From positions 21,772,189 to 21,836,188 of the forward strand of contig OV277869.1 of the NCBI GenBank assembly GCA_922989275.2: a DNA stretch of 64,000 nt, written 5' to 3'. Positions 9,101-22,400 of this stretch are shown here, in pieces. Made by a program: the position numbers and the translations under genes. Numbering within the stretch: position 1 is the stretch's first letter; the number at the start of each line of letters is the position of its first letter. This stretch comes from Gari tellinella (Eukaryota > Mollusca > Bivalvia > Cardiida > Psammobiidae). Under the pieces are notes generated by a model. It searched no databases. It was not told the origin of the DNA and saw nothing but the letters and a program-made list of their open reading frames with translations.

Positions 9101-12100
9101 TATCAAAATAACTACATTTTAAGTGTGTAAAATGAAAGCAGACGACAATAATTTTGTCGTTTGAAATGTATGACGTCATGGCAGAGAAGGAGCATTCAGT
9201 AGAGAAGACGTTATTCTTTCCACTTCAAATACAAACAAAAAGTAAACGCTGTGCAACAAAACGTAGAAAATATCATTTTGTTGACGATGCCGGAGCTGCT
9301 AGGAATGGGATGGCACCTATTTAAACTCATAGCCGCCAAAAGCGTCAAACGATCTATTCTAGTTTCTAATACATCTAAGTGCGTTTTGACTAATCAGGGT
9401 TGTCTTTTATAGTTTATCTCAAAATGATAAACAGTGCAGACATGAACAAATGATGATGTGAAATTCATTAAGATTTATTTTTAGTCTGAGTGGCAAACAG
9501 GGTTGGAGCCTGATCAGACACCGGGTTACCCGGCGTCTGATCAGGCTACTTACTATTTGCAATGGGAATAAACGTTTAAACATAAATGGATTTATTAGGA
9601 AAGAATAAAGTATTCTCCACAGTACAATACCCTGGCCTTCAACTGGTCCCAATGCAAAAAGTAGAAAAGAGGGTTTCAAGGGGAAACGTAGGAAAAGTGG
9701 GAACGGTTGAAGGCTTGAATACCGTATACACAAACCTGGTATGAATTGAAGAACATTTCAATAAACAGCATCACAAAGGAAGCAGTGTCTGTCAGAGTGT
9801 CCATAGGGAAAGTAAATACAAGATAATACACTCCAAATACGGGAATTAAAACTAGGACACTCCTTGCCAGTCTCCTGTTAAGAAAAGGAAACATCAACTT
9901 TAATCGTTATCATTCACACTACAGTGGAGAAAACGTTATTCTTTCCCGTTTAAACGCAAACGAAACGCAAACGCAAATCGCGAAAGTGTAAGAAATTACC
10001 ATTATTTTGACATTTCTAAATATTGTTTTTTAATCTGAGTGGCGAGCAGTTAGAAACTTGATCAGATACCGGGTTACCCGGCGTCTGATCTCGCTCCAAA
10101 CTGTTTGCAATGGAAAAAAACATTTTAAACGTAAACGCGTTTATTGGGAAAGAATAACGTTTTCTCCACTGAAATATAAATGTCATACATGTAGTCACTT
10201 CAAGATACAGGTTGGTATAGCAAGTTGGATTTTACGGCACTAAGGCTTTGAATAGGCAATAAGAGCCGAACAAGAACAGTGACTTTCAAATTCAATTCGT
10301 ATGCTAATAGGCAATGTTCTTTTTTAAGAATATAACGTTTATGTACATGTGCCAAACAGTGTTGATCTTAATCAGACGCTGATATAAATATCAGATTAGT
10401 TTTACCAAACAAAGCTTTTTTATATTGCACTGTGACAGGGTCCCCATTTACATGTTATATCAATAGTCAGTACTATGTGAAATAACTTTGTTTTGAAACT
10501 TCTGACGATGTATTTTTATTTGAGTGGAAAACAGTTTGGAGCCTTATCAGACGTCGGGTTACCTGGCGTCTGGTCTGGCTCCAAACGAGTTGCAATAGTT
10601 TTTGCGTAAAAAGTGTTTATTGGGAAAGAATAACGTATTCACCACTGTATTAATTGATCACTCAACAGAAAATCCTTGCGCAGTATGTAACAAAATAAAA
10701 ATAAATTTGTTCAACGATGGATAAAACCAAATAGGAGAATAGTTTTCTGCATTATTTATATCATGCATTAAGCAGTCACAGATCTAAAAAGTAATACACG
10801 CTACTTCACTGAGTGTTCACTTAATTCTTTAGACCCCAGTCTTGCATATATGCGTCTTTTGTAAACAGTGTACCTGTGAAGAGTACACCTGTCCCGATCA
10901 AACAGCGAAGACCCAGATCAGAGGGCTCCTAAAACCATCTGTTTGCCATTTTGCAATTCACTGGCAAAACAACCCTTTTAAGGGAAAATATGAAGCAGTC
11001 TAAATTTCGAAATAGGAATTGTCCTTTTGAAGTTTCAGGCAGACAGATTTAAAACAAGTCTGACTGATGTTGGGTCTAGCAAATGACAAACCATATTTAG
11101 ATGTTACAAGAAGTACATTGTCATTTGTCTTAAAAGGATAAAGCTTGTTTGCAAGTATTATCTGAAATACGTTTATAAAAAGTCGTACCAGTGAGACATG
11201 TTCTCACCGAAACCATTTTATACTTCTGAAATGATTTGTTTTTGTTCATATATTAATCCTTATTTTATTCACTAAAACCTTCGGCTTTGTTCAAAACCTT
11301 CAAATTTTATTAAAAAAGCACACTTAACCACTATCAGTTCGCTATACCGTGTTTCGTAAATCCGCTTTGAGGTTAACACAGGGCTTACGTTTAGTTGGGT
11401 GTTATCCATGAAAGCCTATCTTTCAAAAACGTACATATAAGCGAATAATGTAGATCCTGAAGAGACACGTCAATTTTCTGCGTCCCATTATGGTTTGAAC
11501 AACACACAAACAATAATTTTGTAAAATAAGTCCAACCCGAATGCCATATAACAAAAGTTGATTGATGTAAGGCTAATAATATGTTCAAGTGAGTGAACAA
11601 TACGCTATTCTTTCCATTTTAAACAATTTAACACTATGTACAGTGGTAAATACGCTATTCCTACCCATTTACGCGTTAATCTATGCGTAAGAAATGCATA
11701 GTGAACGGTTAACAAAACGATTAACGCCTAACGATTTTAACGCGTTTAAACGCGTTATATAACGATTATACCAATGCAGTCTCAGCTAAGGGGTCCGTCG
11801 GCTAAATGATAACCCTTTCATCCGGGCTCTTTTAAACGCGTAAAGTAACGCGTAAAAAACGGCTAGGAAACGTGTTACGAAACGGATAATAAACACGCAA
11901 GAAACGCTTAAGAAACGCGTAAAGTGAGTTGGAATAGCGTATTTACCACTGTAATTACATGAAGATGTATGAAATAACAGTTTTATGAAAATATGTATGC
12001 GTTCATTGCTATCTTTCATTTGTTGAAGCCAGGTCAGCCATCCGATTAGGCATTTAAATATTTGATCTCCAAATCGTTAACATACTCAAAAAGTATCAAC

Positions 12101-13405
12101 GTTGACAATGTGTATGCAATGAGCTTCCTGTTTAACTTCATTTACAGAGGGAAACATAAAAAACCCGCGTCTGATCAGGCTCGAACCTTTTGCAATTTAG
12201 TCCATTTTCTCCGTTTTATTGTTTCGCGTTTGCATATAGAAATGTTTAAACGGGAAATGATAAGTTATTTTCTATAGCATAAATATCTCCTAGTAAACAT
12301 GTAAATATTAAAGCAATATGTCTATTGCGAACAGTTTGGAGCCAGCAAAATAAAACACCAGGGTTCCAGACATCAGACCAAATTTCCATTTATTCGTCAC
12401 TTAGATTAAAATGATTCGCAAGAAAACTAAACGAGAGCACCGCAAACGGGTGCTGGACGCTCGACTTTCATATACCGGTACTTGAGACGGCTACATTTTT
12501 CAAACTTAAAGAATGTGTATGGGTGTTTAATGCCCTATTGATAATAGAAGTTTGTAAGCAACAACAACTTAAACATACTTGGACAGTCTACATTCCATTT
12601 AAAGTAAACTATAAGTCAAAAGAAGGACAATATGTTTGCCTGCTATACCTGCCTTGTTGTAATGAGTTGCCCTTTTGAAACTAAACAAGTATTCAAATAT
12701 ATATGAAGTTTGAAATTAATAACTTTCTACAGTTACTGAATAATTTCATATACAAATTCTTAGTCAAACAAGGGCAATAACTCTGCAATGACAAATCCCA
12801 TGGTTATCTGCTTTGTTGAAAGGTGATGTCCTTTTAAAACGGAACAAGAATTCAAAGTTTCAAGTTAATACCTATGGTAATTATTGAGACATTTCAATTT
12901 ACAAGTTTTATGTAAATAAAAACAAGGGCAATAACTCTGGAATAGCACATCCCCGGTATCCTTTCTTGCTTGAATGAGTTGCCCTTTTGATATAACACAA
13001 GTATTTAAAGTTTCAAGTTAATACCTTTGACAGTTATTAAGATATTTCAATTTACAAGTTTTAAGGAAATAAACCAAGGGCAATTACTCTATAATTACAA
13101 ATCACAGAGTAACCTACCTTGTTGTAATGAGTTGTCCTTTTGATACTTAACAAGTATTCAAAGTTTCAAATTAATATCTTTCATAGTTATTTAGATATGT
13201 TAATTTATAACTTTTAAGTAAATAAAACAAGGACAATTACTCTATATACACAAACCTCAGGGTTACCTGTCTTGTTGTAATGAGTTGCCCTTTTGATACT
13301 GAACAACTATTCCAAGTTTCAAATGGATACCTTTGATAGTTATTGAGAAATCAACTCTTACAAAAACCTTAAGCAAAAAACTTAACCGACGCAGACGCTG
13401 ACGCT

Positions 13406-13439
<34 letters not shown>

Positions 13440-16400
13440 TAGACGACAGGGTGACGACAATAGCTCGACTTTTCGAAAAAGTCGAGCTAAAAAGGCAATT
13501 TTTAAATTTCAGCATTTTATTGCAATATTTGACTTTTGGTTTGCATTTAAACGTGTTCTTTACTGTACAACAAACACATGGAAGAAATAACGCAGTTAAA
13601 AGCACATTTTTCTTGCAGACAATTGGTTTTGCTATGTTTTGACAACCGTTTTCAAAATATAATAACTTTTTGGTTTATCACTCTTTGTTAACTGAGCACG
13701 AAATGAGTTTGGAATAAAAACTGTATAAAACAACGCATTCCAGACCGCATGTCATTTTGTTTAGTACAACTGTCTTCTAAATTTATTATACCCAGTCATT
13801 TAATTGCTAGTTAACTACCAGCGGTGCGATTATTTTCCCTGTTGCAGTTCCCATGCTATGTGTGCATATTGTATATTCATGTTTAATGACGAACTTTGTG
13901 GTACTCCGTAAACCGTTTTTGCACTTTTAATGTACTCATATATTACGGTATGAGTCATGGTATTGTATAATAAACAATGTACAAATACTGTTTGTTGTAT
14001 GCCAAACAAATTAAAAAGCAATTCAGGAAATAAACACGTGGACAATTGCCAAATGGTTTAAATTTTGAACAGGGTCAGAGTTATTCGGCATCCATTGGTG
14101 ACAAATTCTATTTATAATACAAGTATTACTTAGTTCGTCCTTTGTGGTTATTATTTATTTATTTACCTCCAATCACAAAAAGTAATACATAGGCATAATA
14201 CTCGTTAAGGTTAAGTCAGTTGTTTCAAATAACCTTGAGCAATTAGCTTTTGTTTATGCGATGTTTACCATTGTAACAATAGATTGCTTAATTTCCATTT
14301 TAAGGTGGTTCGCGGGTCAGCTTATTCTGTGTCAGAATTCTTTGAAACCTTGATTAAATTGAAATATACCATATGGAGAGTGAAAAATCGTTAATATAAA
14401 AAAAAGTTACAGTGCCGTTTTTTTCTGAGAGGACCTTTTGTCGAGAAAAGCTCCTTTTTTAATAAACAGGAATAATTTCTTTATAAAATGATATAACTCA
14501 ATAATTTCTGTACATTCAAGTAAACTGTACATAGACTATAAGATAGTGGGCAAACAAAAGTATTTCATAACATATTTTCTGGAAATATCAATATTTTAAA
14601 AAAGTCAAATTTTAAAAATCTCAAATTACAAAAAATCTAGCTGTTTAACATACACTAATTTTACTCTTATTAGATAGATATAACTTAATTCTACTAGTCA
14701 CAAAAATTTAATGAAAATCTACAGTGGAATTTGCATTTTATACATGATTTCCTGAAATTCTGACAAAATGTTAACACAAAACGAGTAACCTCCCTTGAGT
14801 TCAACTTTAAAATGCCGTCAGCTCTAAATAATACCTTAAGTCAAACCTGTAATAAGGGACCATTGAATACGGTAGCCTGTAGATCTTTAAAGGCAAGCGG
14901 CTGTTTAATGCATAACAAAAGTAATGCATAAAAGCTCCTTTAGGATCTATCTTTTAGCATTACCTTTGTCCTTTGTTAAGCTGCCATCTGTCATATAGGC
15001 TATACTCCTCACAAATTTAGCTGTCACATGACTATACTTGCATCTGATATTATTCATTATTACGTGACTAAACATAGCCTGTCCTTTGATCACTGCGTTA
15101 TGGATTGACTAGTCACTAAAATCGGACAATTTGTTAAAAAAAAGTTTTGAAGCGAGTGGGAATCGAACCTAGAACATTTGGATTGCAAGTCAATCACCGT
15201 ATCAACTGCGCTAACAGAGAAGACACTGAATCAGTTCAAACTTTTCTTTATACTATAAGCACGTGCCGCAAAGATCAGGTGAAAGTCATCAGCATTTCCG
15301 GAACTCGAAATGCGGCCCGCCCGCTGTCGAACCACCTTAAGACAGATTAACTTCTACTTTACTCTTATTTTGTTCTGCATTGTCATCCGTTTTCAGATTG
15401 TTTGAACATGTTATAGTGGCTTGGGGAGACATTATTCTTTCCAACCAAACGAGCTTGTGATAATACATTTCTCTCTTTTCCAAACAGTTCTGAGCCGTCA
15501 GATAAGATGCCAAGTAACTCAACATCTGATGGGGGCGTATAACTGTTTTCTATTCTGACTTTTATCAATTGTAACACATGTTCTGTTCTGTCTTGTTGTT
15601 GTTTTGCGTTTGTGCTTAGTTTAGTTTAAACGGAAATATAGTAATGTCCTCTATAATTATAACAATTATCGTTTTTTTTGTGTGAAATATGGTTACTTAC
15701 TTGTATCGATATCGAGTTGCATCTGGGCATGGTGAGTTGTTCAACTTGGTGAATAGTAAACGAACAATGTTGAGAAAAAAGAAAAAGTTCACCTGAAAAA
15801 ATAAAAACATTTTTATCAGTTCAAAAGAGACCGTACGTTTCACATTCAACATTTAAGGATATTAACTGTATCGTCTGCAGGTGTAATATATATATAGTAT
15901 GTACACGATTTGATTTTGGCCCATGCCGCATTGTACACCTCTAAATAACTCTACACTTAGGGAAGTCCACACGAAGAAGTCTTGAATATAAAGCATCGAA
16001 GGCGTTTCAAGAAGGTTTACTGGCGGTAGCATAAATCAGAGTTGGGAGCATTCTGTTTCACTTTAAATCTGCTTTTAAAAATTAATTAAAACCGAATTTC
16101 AAAATTAGAAGTATGACATGGGAGTAACGGGTTAAATTAGCACGACTCATTTCAAATATGATTGACGAACGGGCTCAATCAAATTTAGATGGAAATTTCC
16201 AATGAATATCAATGTAAGAATATTGGAGTACAAAAATAAACGCATCTCTTTCATCCCGTTTGACAATAATTGTTTCTTATACTAACACTTTGTTATCAAT
16301 AACTGCTTTATGTGTATTACAAAAAGTATATGTACATTGAATATTACTATAAAAAAAGTACGAGGGCTGATATTAATAAAGTCTTAACACACATCAATTA

Positions 16401-19400
16401 AAGATATATAGAGCACGGTTATATTGTTACATAATTTATATCAATACCAATGCTATAACACTCAGTCGAAACTCAATACATACTTTGAGTCCGAACGTAT
16501 CCATCTTTGTAAAGTTTAATTTCGAAAACTCGATCTCGATAAAGTTATTTCAAAGCAAAGTTAAAACGTGGCTAAGCCAAGTTCTAACTTTTAAATACGG
16601 GTATGTTCGACCTAAGCTAGTTCGATATATCGAATTTTGACCGTGTATATCTAATTCACTTACTATTACAGATATCATTACAGGTGTCTTGTTTATCCAG
16701 GTGAGGCCAGGGCTATTTTGCGAAGTATTCCAGCACCTGAAACAAGTAAAGGACTTATAACGTTATTCTGTCCTGACAAATGCATTCACTGTGGAGGAGA
16801 CGTTAGTCTTATCCAGTAAACGCGTTCATGCTGATATTCCCTGCAAACACTGTGTAGTCAAATAAGAAAATGGGTTACCCGGCGTCTGATCAGGCTCAAA
16901 TTTGTTTGCCAACCGGAAAAAATAAAGCGTTAGAAATTAATTAAAGTAATTTTCAACATTCTATTGTAATGCGTTTGCGGTTCGTTTGGGTTTAAACACG
17001 GAAAAAAGTAACGTTTTCTCCAATGGACTCCAAACTAATATGTGTATTGCAAACAGTCTGAAATCTGACACAATGCTTTCCTTGCCAAAAACAAAGGCCC
17101 TTATGTTTGACAATAGTGCACTGCTAACAGTTTGGAGCAAGGCCTATTGCTGAATTACACGGCGTCTGACCAGCTGTTTGAAACTAAAATCAACTTATTC
17201 TCTCCTGATAATTCAGTAGCTACTTACAGTTTACAAATATGCCTAGTCCAGTTTCGACGTCTGATAAGACGCTACACAGTTTGCCATTCAGATTATTTTA
17301 ATGAACCACCCACATTATTAAAACACTACTGTGTATTTTAATGCATTGAGTTTGCGTTTGGTTTCAACCGGCATGACTTACTTGTTTCCACGTTATGTTG
17401 ATACATAGTATCATTATACAACTGTATCGCCTTTTACATTTAAATTGCAAATGATACTCTAATACAACATGTTTTGTATAATTTCGCAATGATTGCTAAC
17501 TGGTCAATAGCCTTCAGCTATCAGAGATGATCAATTCACATTTCGGTTAAACGGTATTGCCGATTTCGGCCACGGGACACGTGTAGGGAGCGTTTTTTAC
17601 AGTTCACATGGTCTTTGCTATTTATATTATTGCATTACTTTTGCTATTAGTTTCGGTCAAACGAAAAAGAATAACGCCTACTCCAATAATATTATATTAT
17701 TTGTTACCATTGTCATTCCATGATCAGATCGACTTGAAGAGAAATAACATGAAACAATTAAACCAAGGCATGATTTAAAAACAAAAACACCACAAACATC
17801 ACATAAAATACATAAAAACAACAACAGCTAAATCAATAGACTTAGTTCTGATTGATCGTAATACATATAGTTGGACATTGGCGGATGAACAAAATTATCA
17901 CAGTGAACACTAGTTACAATGGCTCTCGAATAAATGATATGTTTCCTAATAAAAGTGCCAATTACTGAGGTTTTTAAGACATACCGTATCATCAAAGTCT
18001 CAACCTGTATGAAGGTGACCAGACGGTGCCTGAAGGATATTATTTAGTGATGGATGGAACATGAATGCAAGACAATTCGGGCTGAACACGCCATTTGTTT
18101 TGTTTTATATATTTATAAGCATTGTCACTACAATCGGAGTCCCCTGAATCACCCTTAAGCGTGTTAAATTGTATTCTGCCATAACACCGTCTAAACGTTT
18201 TAGATTTGTGAGTAATCTTGATCAGACACTGATTACATGTTCAATGGAGAAGGCGTTATTCTGTCCAGTTTAAACGAAAACAAAGCGCAAACGCAATACA
18301 CTAAAACATAAGAAATTGCAACTTTTGGACATTTTCCACGATTTACATTTATCTGATTTAGGACCTTGGTCAGACGCCCGGAAAAATAGTTTTAGCGTCA
18401 ACGTGCTTATTTGGAAAGGATGGTGTTATGCCTTCTTAAATAAACGCGTTTATGCGTTAATTATTTATTTTATTGCAAAACATTTAGAGCCTGATAAGAC
18501 GTTTGGTTATCGAAACCACCAACTGTTTGCCACTTAGATTCAATCGACAACATTTTAAAACGTGTAACGTGTATTTCTATTTCAAGTATATTGCTTTTAC
18601 GTTTCGTTTCTTTTAAATGGAAAATAATAACATCTTCTTCACTACGCTCATTGTCGAATATGGGACAGGACCGTAACTAAGGGGAGGGTCGTAACTAATG
18701 TTAGTAACTTGTGGCCCAATCCTTTTGCTCTTATATTTGTATTCTGTTGAAATTGATTATGAACGTTTGCTATACGGTTGTACAAATATATGGCAATGAA
18801 GTATGTTTAAACTAGATACGGGATGTACATTGCCCGACATTGTTATTAAAATGCATTATGTTGATATATCGATATTTAAAAAACAATAATTGTGCTTTCT
18901 AAATGGGGCGAAAGACTTGAATACATATATATGATATGGCTATAAGAAGAATTTTGTGAATGTTTTTAAGAGTAGAGTACCGTATGATGGAATAGGGAAG
19001 TTTAAACAAGTACATTGTAACAATGACCTAACGTCATGACAACCCGATTTAGAAATCTATTTGATACCATTATGCGGTCAATAAGTACTTTAGTTTATAG
19101 ATAATAAATCACCAGGAGTACAGTGATGAAGACAGGAGTATTCACCCAATAAACGCGTTGTGCTGAAACAAGTAGTTTGCATGAAAACAGATTGGAACCG
19201 GATCAGACGCCGATAACCCAGATAGAAATAGATTGTCAGAACATTCAAAATCATGCTATATTATGCATTTAATTGATTGCGTGTATGTTCCATTTCTTGT
19301 AAGGGAATACCGTATCCTCGATCTGAACTTAACGTTCATGGGATTGTCATGATTACTACATATTAGGCTTTGACTATTATTCTGCTTGACAACATTTGTT

Positions 19401-22400
19401 TAAAGTTAAACACGACAGACACCACCTCGTTATCATCTATCCGTATTAGGGACATACGAAGATATCATTGTCAAACAGGTTGAATCTTGATCAGAGACTT
19501 GGTCAATGATTTAGATTAAAAACGTTTCCCCAAATTGATGTCAAGTCGCGCCCATGCAGATGAAAGATAATCTTTTCTCATGTCATGAGATTGCTTATCT
19601 ATTTTGCTCCGATCGAATGACAAATTGTGGCTAATTATAGTTTCATTTGTTATCCGTGATTCATTAAGGTGTATGTGATTGCTGTGTGTTAGAATAAAAC
19701 CCTTATCCTGTCTAAATCACTAACTTTTGTTTCAGTTCAACTCTACTTATTTTTAAAACGTTTAGTGTTTGATTAGGATCAAATGCATTTGTTGTGGTAA
19801 CCTATGATGTTATGTCAAACAGATTGTCTAGTAACTCGAATTGTATCTCAATATATAATGTTTAGACTCGCTTGAGTATAATAACACTTAAAAGACCACT
19901 ATGACGTCACTACCCGACCTAAACATTAACCGCACTAGTATCATCTAGTGATGTCTGCCTTCGTTTATTTCATAGAATTTTAGGTGTCTTTACTATCTTT
20001 TATAGGAGTGCCAAACAATTTAAATCCACATCAGACGCCGCGTTACTGTTTAAATATACTTCTGATCTTGCACTCGCAGTAAAATCAGGATAAACAACAA
20101 TTTGCTATTCGAAGTAACTATTTCATGTAATGTCTACAAATTTCGCAATCACGATTGTTGTATATATTGCCTTTTTACTGCATGAATAATTGTTTCGACA
20201 TTTCCATTTTCATTTATCATGGTGTGTCTTTGCTATTGTATGAACACACTTTAAATCAAGATCAGACGTCGCACAACGAGGCGATTGGCCTGGATACAAA
20301 ATATTTGGCATTTATAATACTAAAATTTTGTTCAGTTTAAAAAGAATAAAACTTTGTTTGGGGTGTATTGTCATACGATATATATGAAGCAGAAGAAAAA
20401 TAATTGTGATAAGGGTAAGCCGTTTCAAGCTTAGTTTTACAATCTGTTTTAACCGTTTCACCAAAGACACTGGCATTTACACGATCGTTTCTATGTACAG
20501 GCTTTAATCCTTTACTCAATAACCTGTTTCTAGTATTGATGATAGGTGGCCACTTAAAGCTAGCTCTAAGGCGCGTTTTGCTATACATTCAGTCTGCTTT
20601 AAGCTACATTCTCTTAGGCTCCTAGCATATAGAAAATGTTTCGTATTGTTCATGTTTATGACTATGGATTTTCTGTGGAGGAATACATTCAATGCGCTAA
20701 AAGGCGCTTCTACGGGGAAAGGGTGAAGAATAAGCCCGTGTGTTTTAACATCGATTCTATCAGAAAAAAGATTTTGATCTCGATCGTGTTATGTGTTTGA
20801 AATAGGGAAAAAGTTATTCTTTGACCATAAACGCCTTTATGTTAAAGCAATATTAATGTTCCCTTTGAAAACAATCTTAGTCAGATCAGACACCGGTTGA
20901 TCAGACTACAATCTTATTTGAACTTAGATTTAGATTAAACAGTTTCACAGTTCAGAAAATTGTAATCTTCTTTAGATCTACACCTAATTGCTTTGCGTTT
21001 CGTTTGCGGCTTCAGACAATGGGAAAGACTAACGTCGTCTCCCCTGTATGATGGTATGGTGACATGGATAAATCTTTTGAATATATTTTGCACGTATTGT
21101 TATTTACTGAGGAGGACGGTGAGAGTGGGAAATAATCCTACGTTTATCCCAAGTTTATCTTACTATATCTAGCTCTTTAATGCGTCACGCAGTTTAATTA
21201 CATTCCGTAATTGAACCATATAAGAATGTAATATTTTAATTCCCTCGTTATCAACCTAATCTATCGAAATGGCTTATAAATAATTGACTTTTTACAGCGG
21301 AGACGACGTTATTCTGTCCAGTTATAACCATACATTATTTGACATTGTGTTTCGTTTAAACGCGAAATAACAACGAGTTTTTCACAGCACTAGGACATGG
21401 CTACTTACAATGTGTTGTCGATGACTGCTCTAGCAATGGCCCACGAAATGGCGAATGGTAATGGCAGAGCTGAAAATATATTTGCACAATGGAGAAGAAG
21501 CTATTATATCCCCTGCAAACGCAAACGAAACGGAAACGCAATTTAATCAAACAAAGTAACAACGCTTTTACATTTCTCATGTTTTTTTAAACTCTAAATG
21601 TAAACAATTGGTACCCTGGTCATACGTCCGGTTTCCCGGCGTCTGTTGTGACTTCAAAAGGGTAGCACTAGAAATGACAGTACACGCGTTTATTCAGATT
21701 CAAACGCAATTAGTTCAACCCTTTTACTGCTTACATTGTACTCAAGATGCAATTATTAGATGAAACAATTTGGATCGTGATCACATTCGGCGTAACGGTG
21801 CGCTGATCAGGATCCTATCTGAGTGACACACATTGCTATTTGTTATGCCAAAACACCTAGATTAACCATTTCATGTATAAAATTTATTGTGATGTTTTAC
21901 TCCTTCATCGCCATATTGTAGTCTGCTTCAATATTGTATGTGCAATTATCGTTACAACGTTAGATTTAAGGCAGTATAACAGACGTAATTTAAAAGAACA
22001 AGTGGCAAACAGTTTTAATCCTGATCAGACGCCGCGTTACGCTGCGTCTGCTCAGTATCAAACTATTTGCAAATGCGCTTTATGGCGTCATTGAGAAAGA
22101 CAGGGGTAAACATTTTGAAATAATAGCAGACGAAATAAATGCGGATGAAAGTGAAGAGTTTGATAAGCCTTGTTTTGCAGATCAAACGCTGAACAAACTG
22201 AGACAGCAATGTGGATTCAAACCAGTGCAATGTTTTATTGATATTTCATACTGTTGAGAGCAGGATTTGTTCAGGATAAAATGTTGAGTGTTGCACTTTC
22301 ATGTAATTCATTAAACAATATGTTTATTACACCGCTGATAGATTCAGAAGAGCTTATGACTTTAAAAGCTTTGTCGCCAATGCTTTAAATTAATTATTAA

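Noticed and set aside
13386..13446. CRISPR-like or coding reading of the GACGCA repeat
   Set aside because: Simple hexanucleotide microsatellite at the end of a tandem-monomer element in a eukaryotic genome; no spacers.
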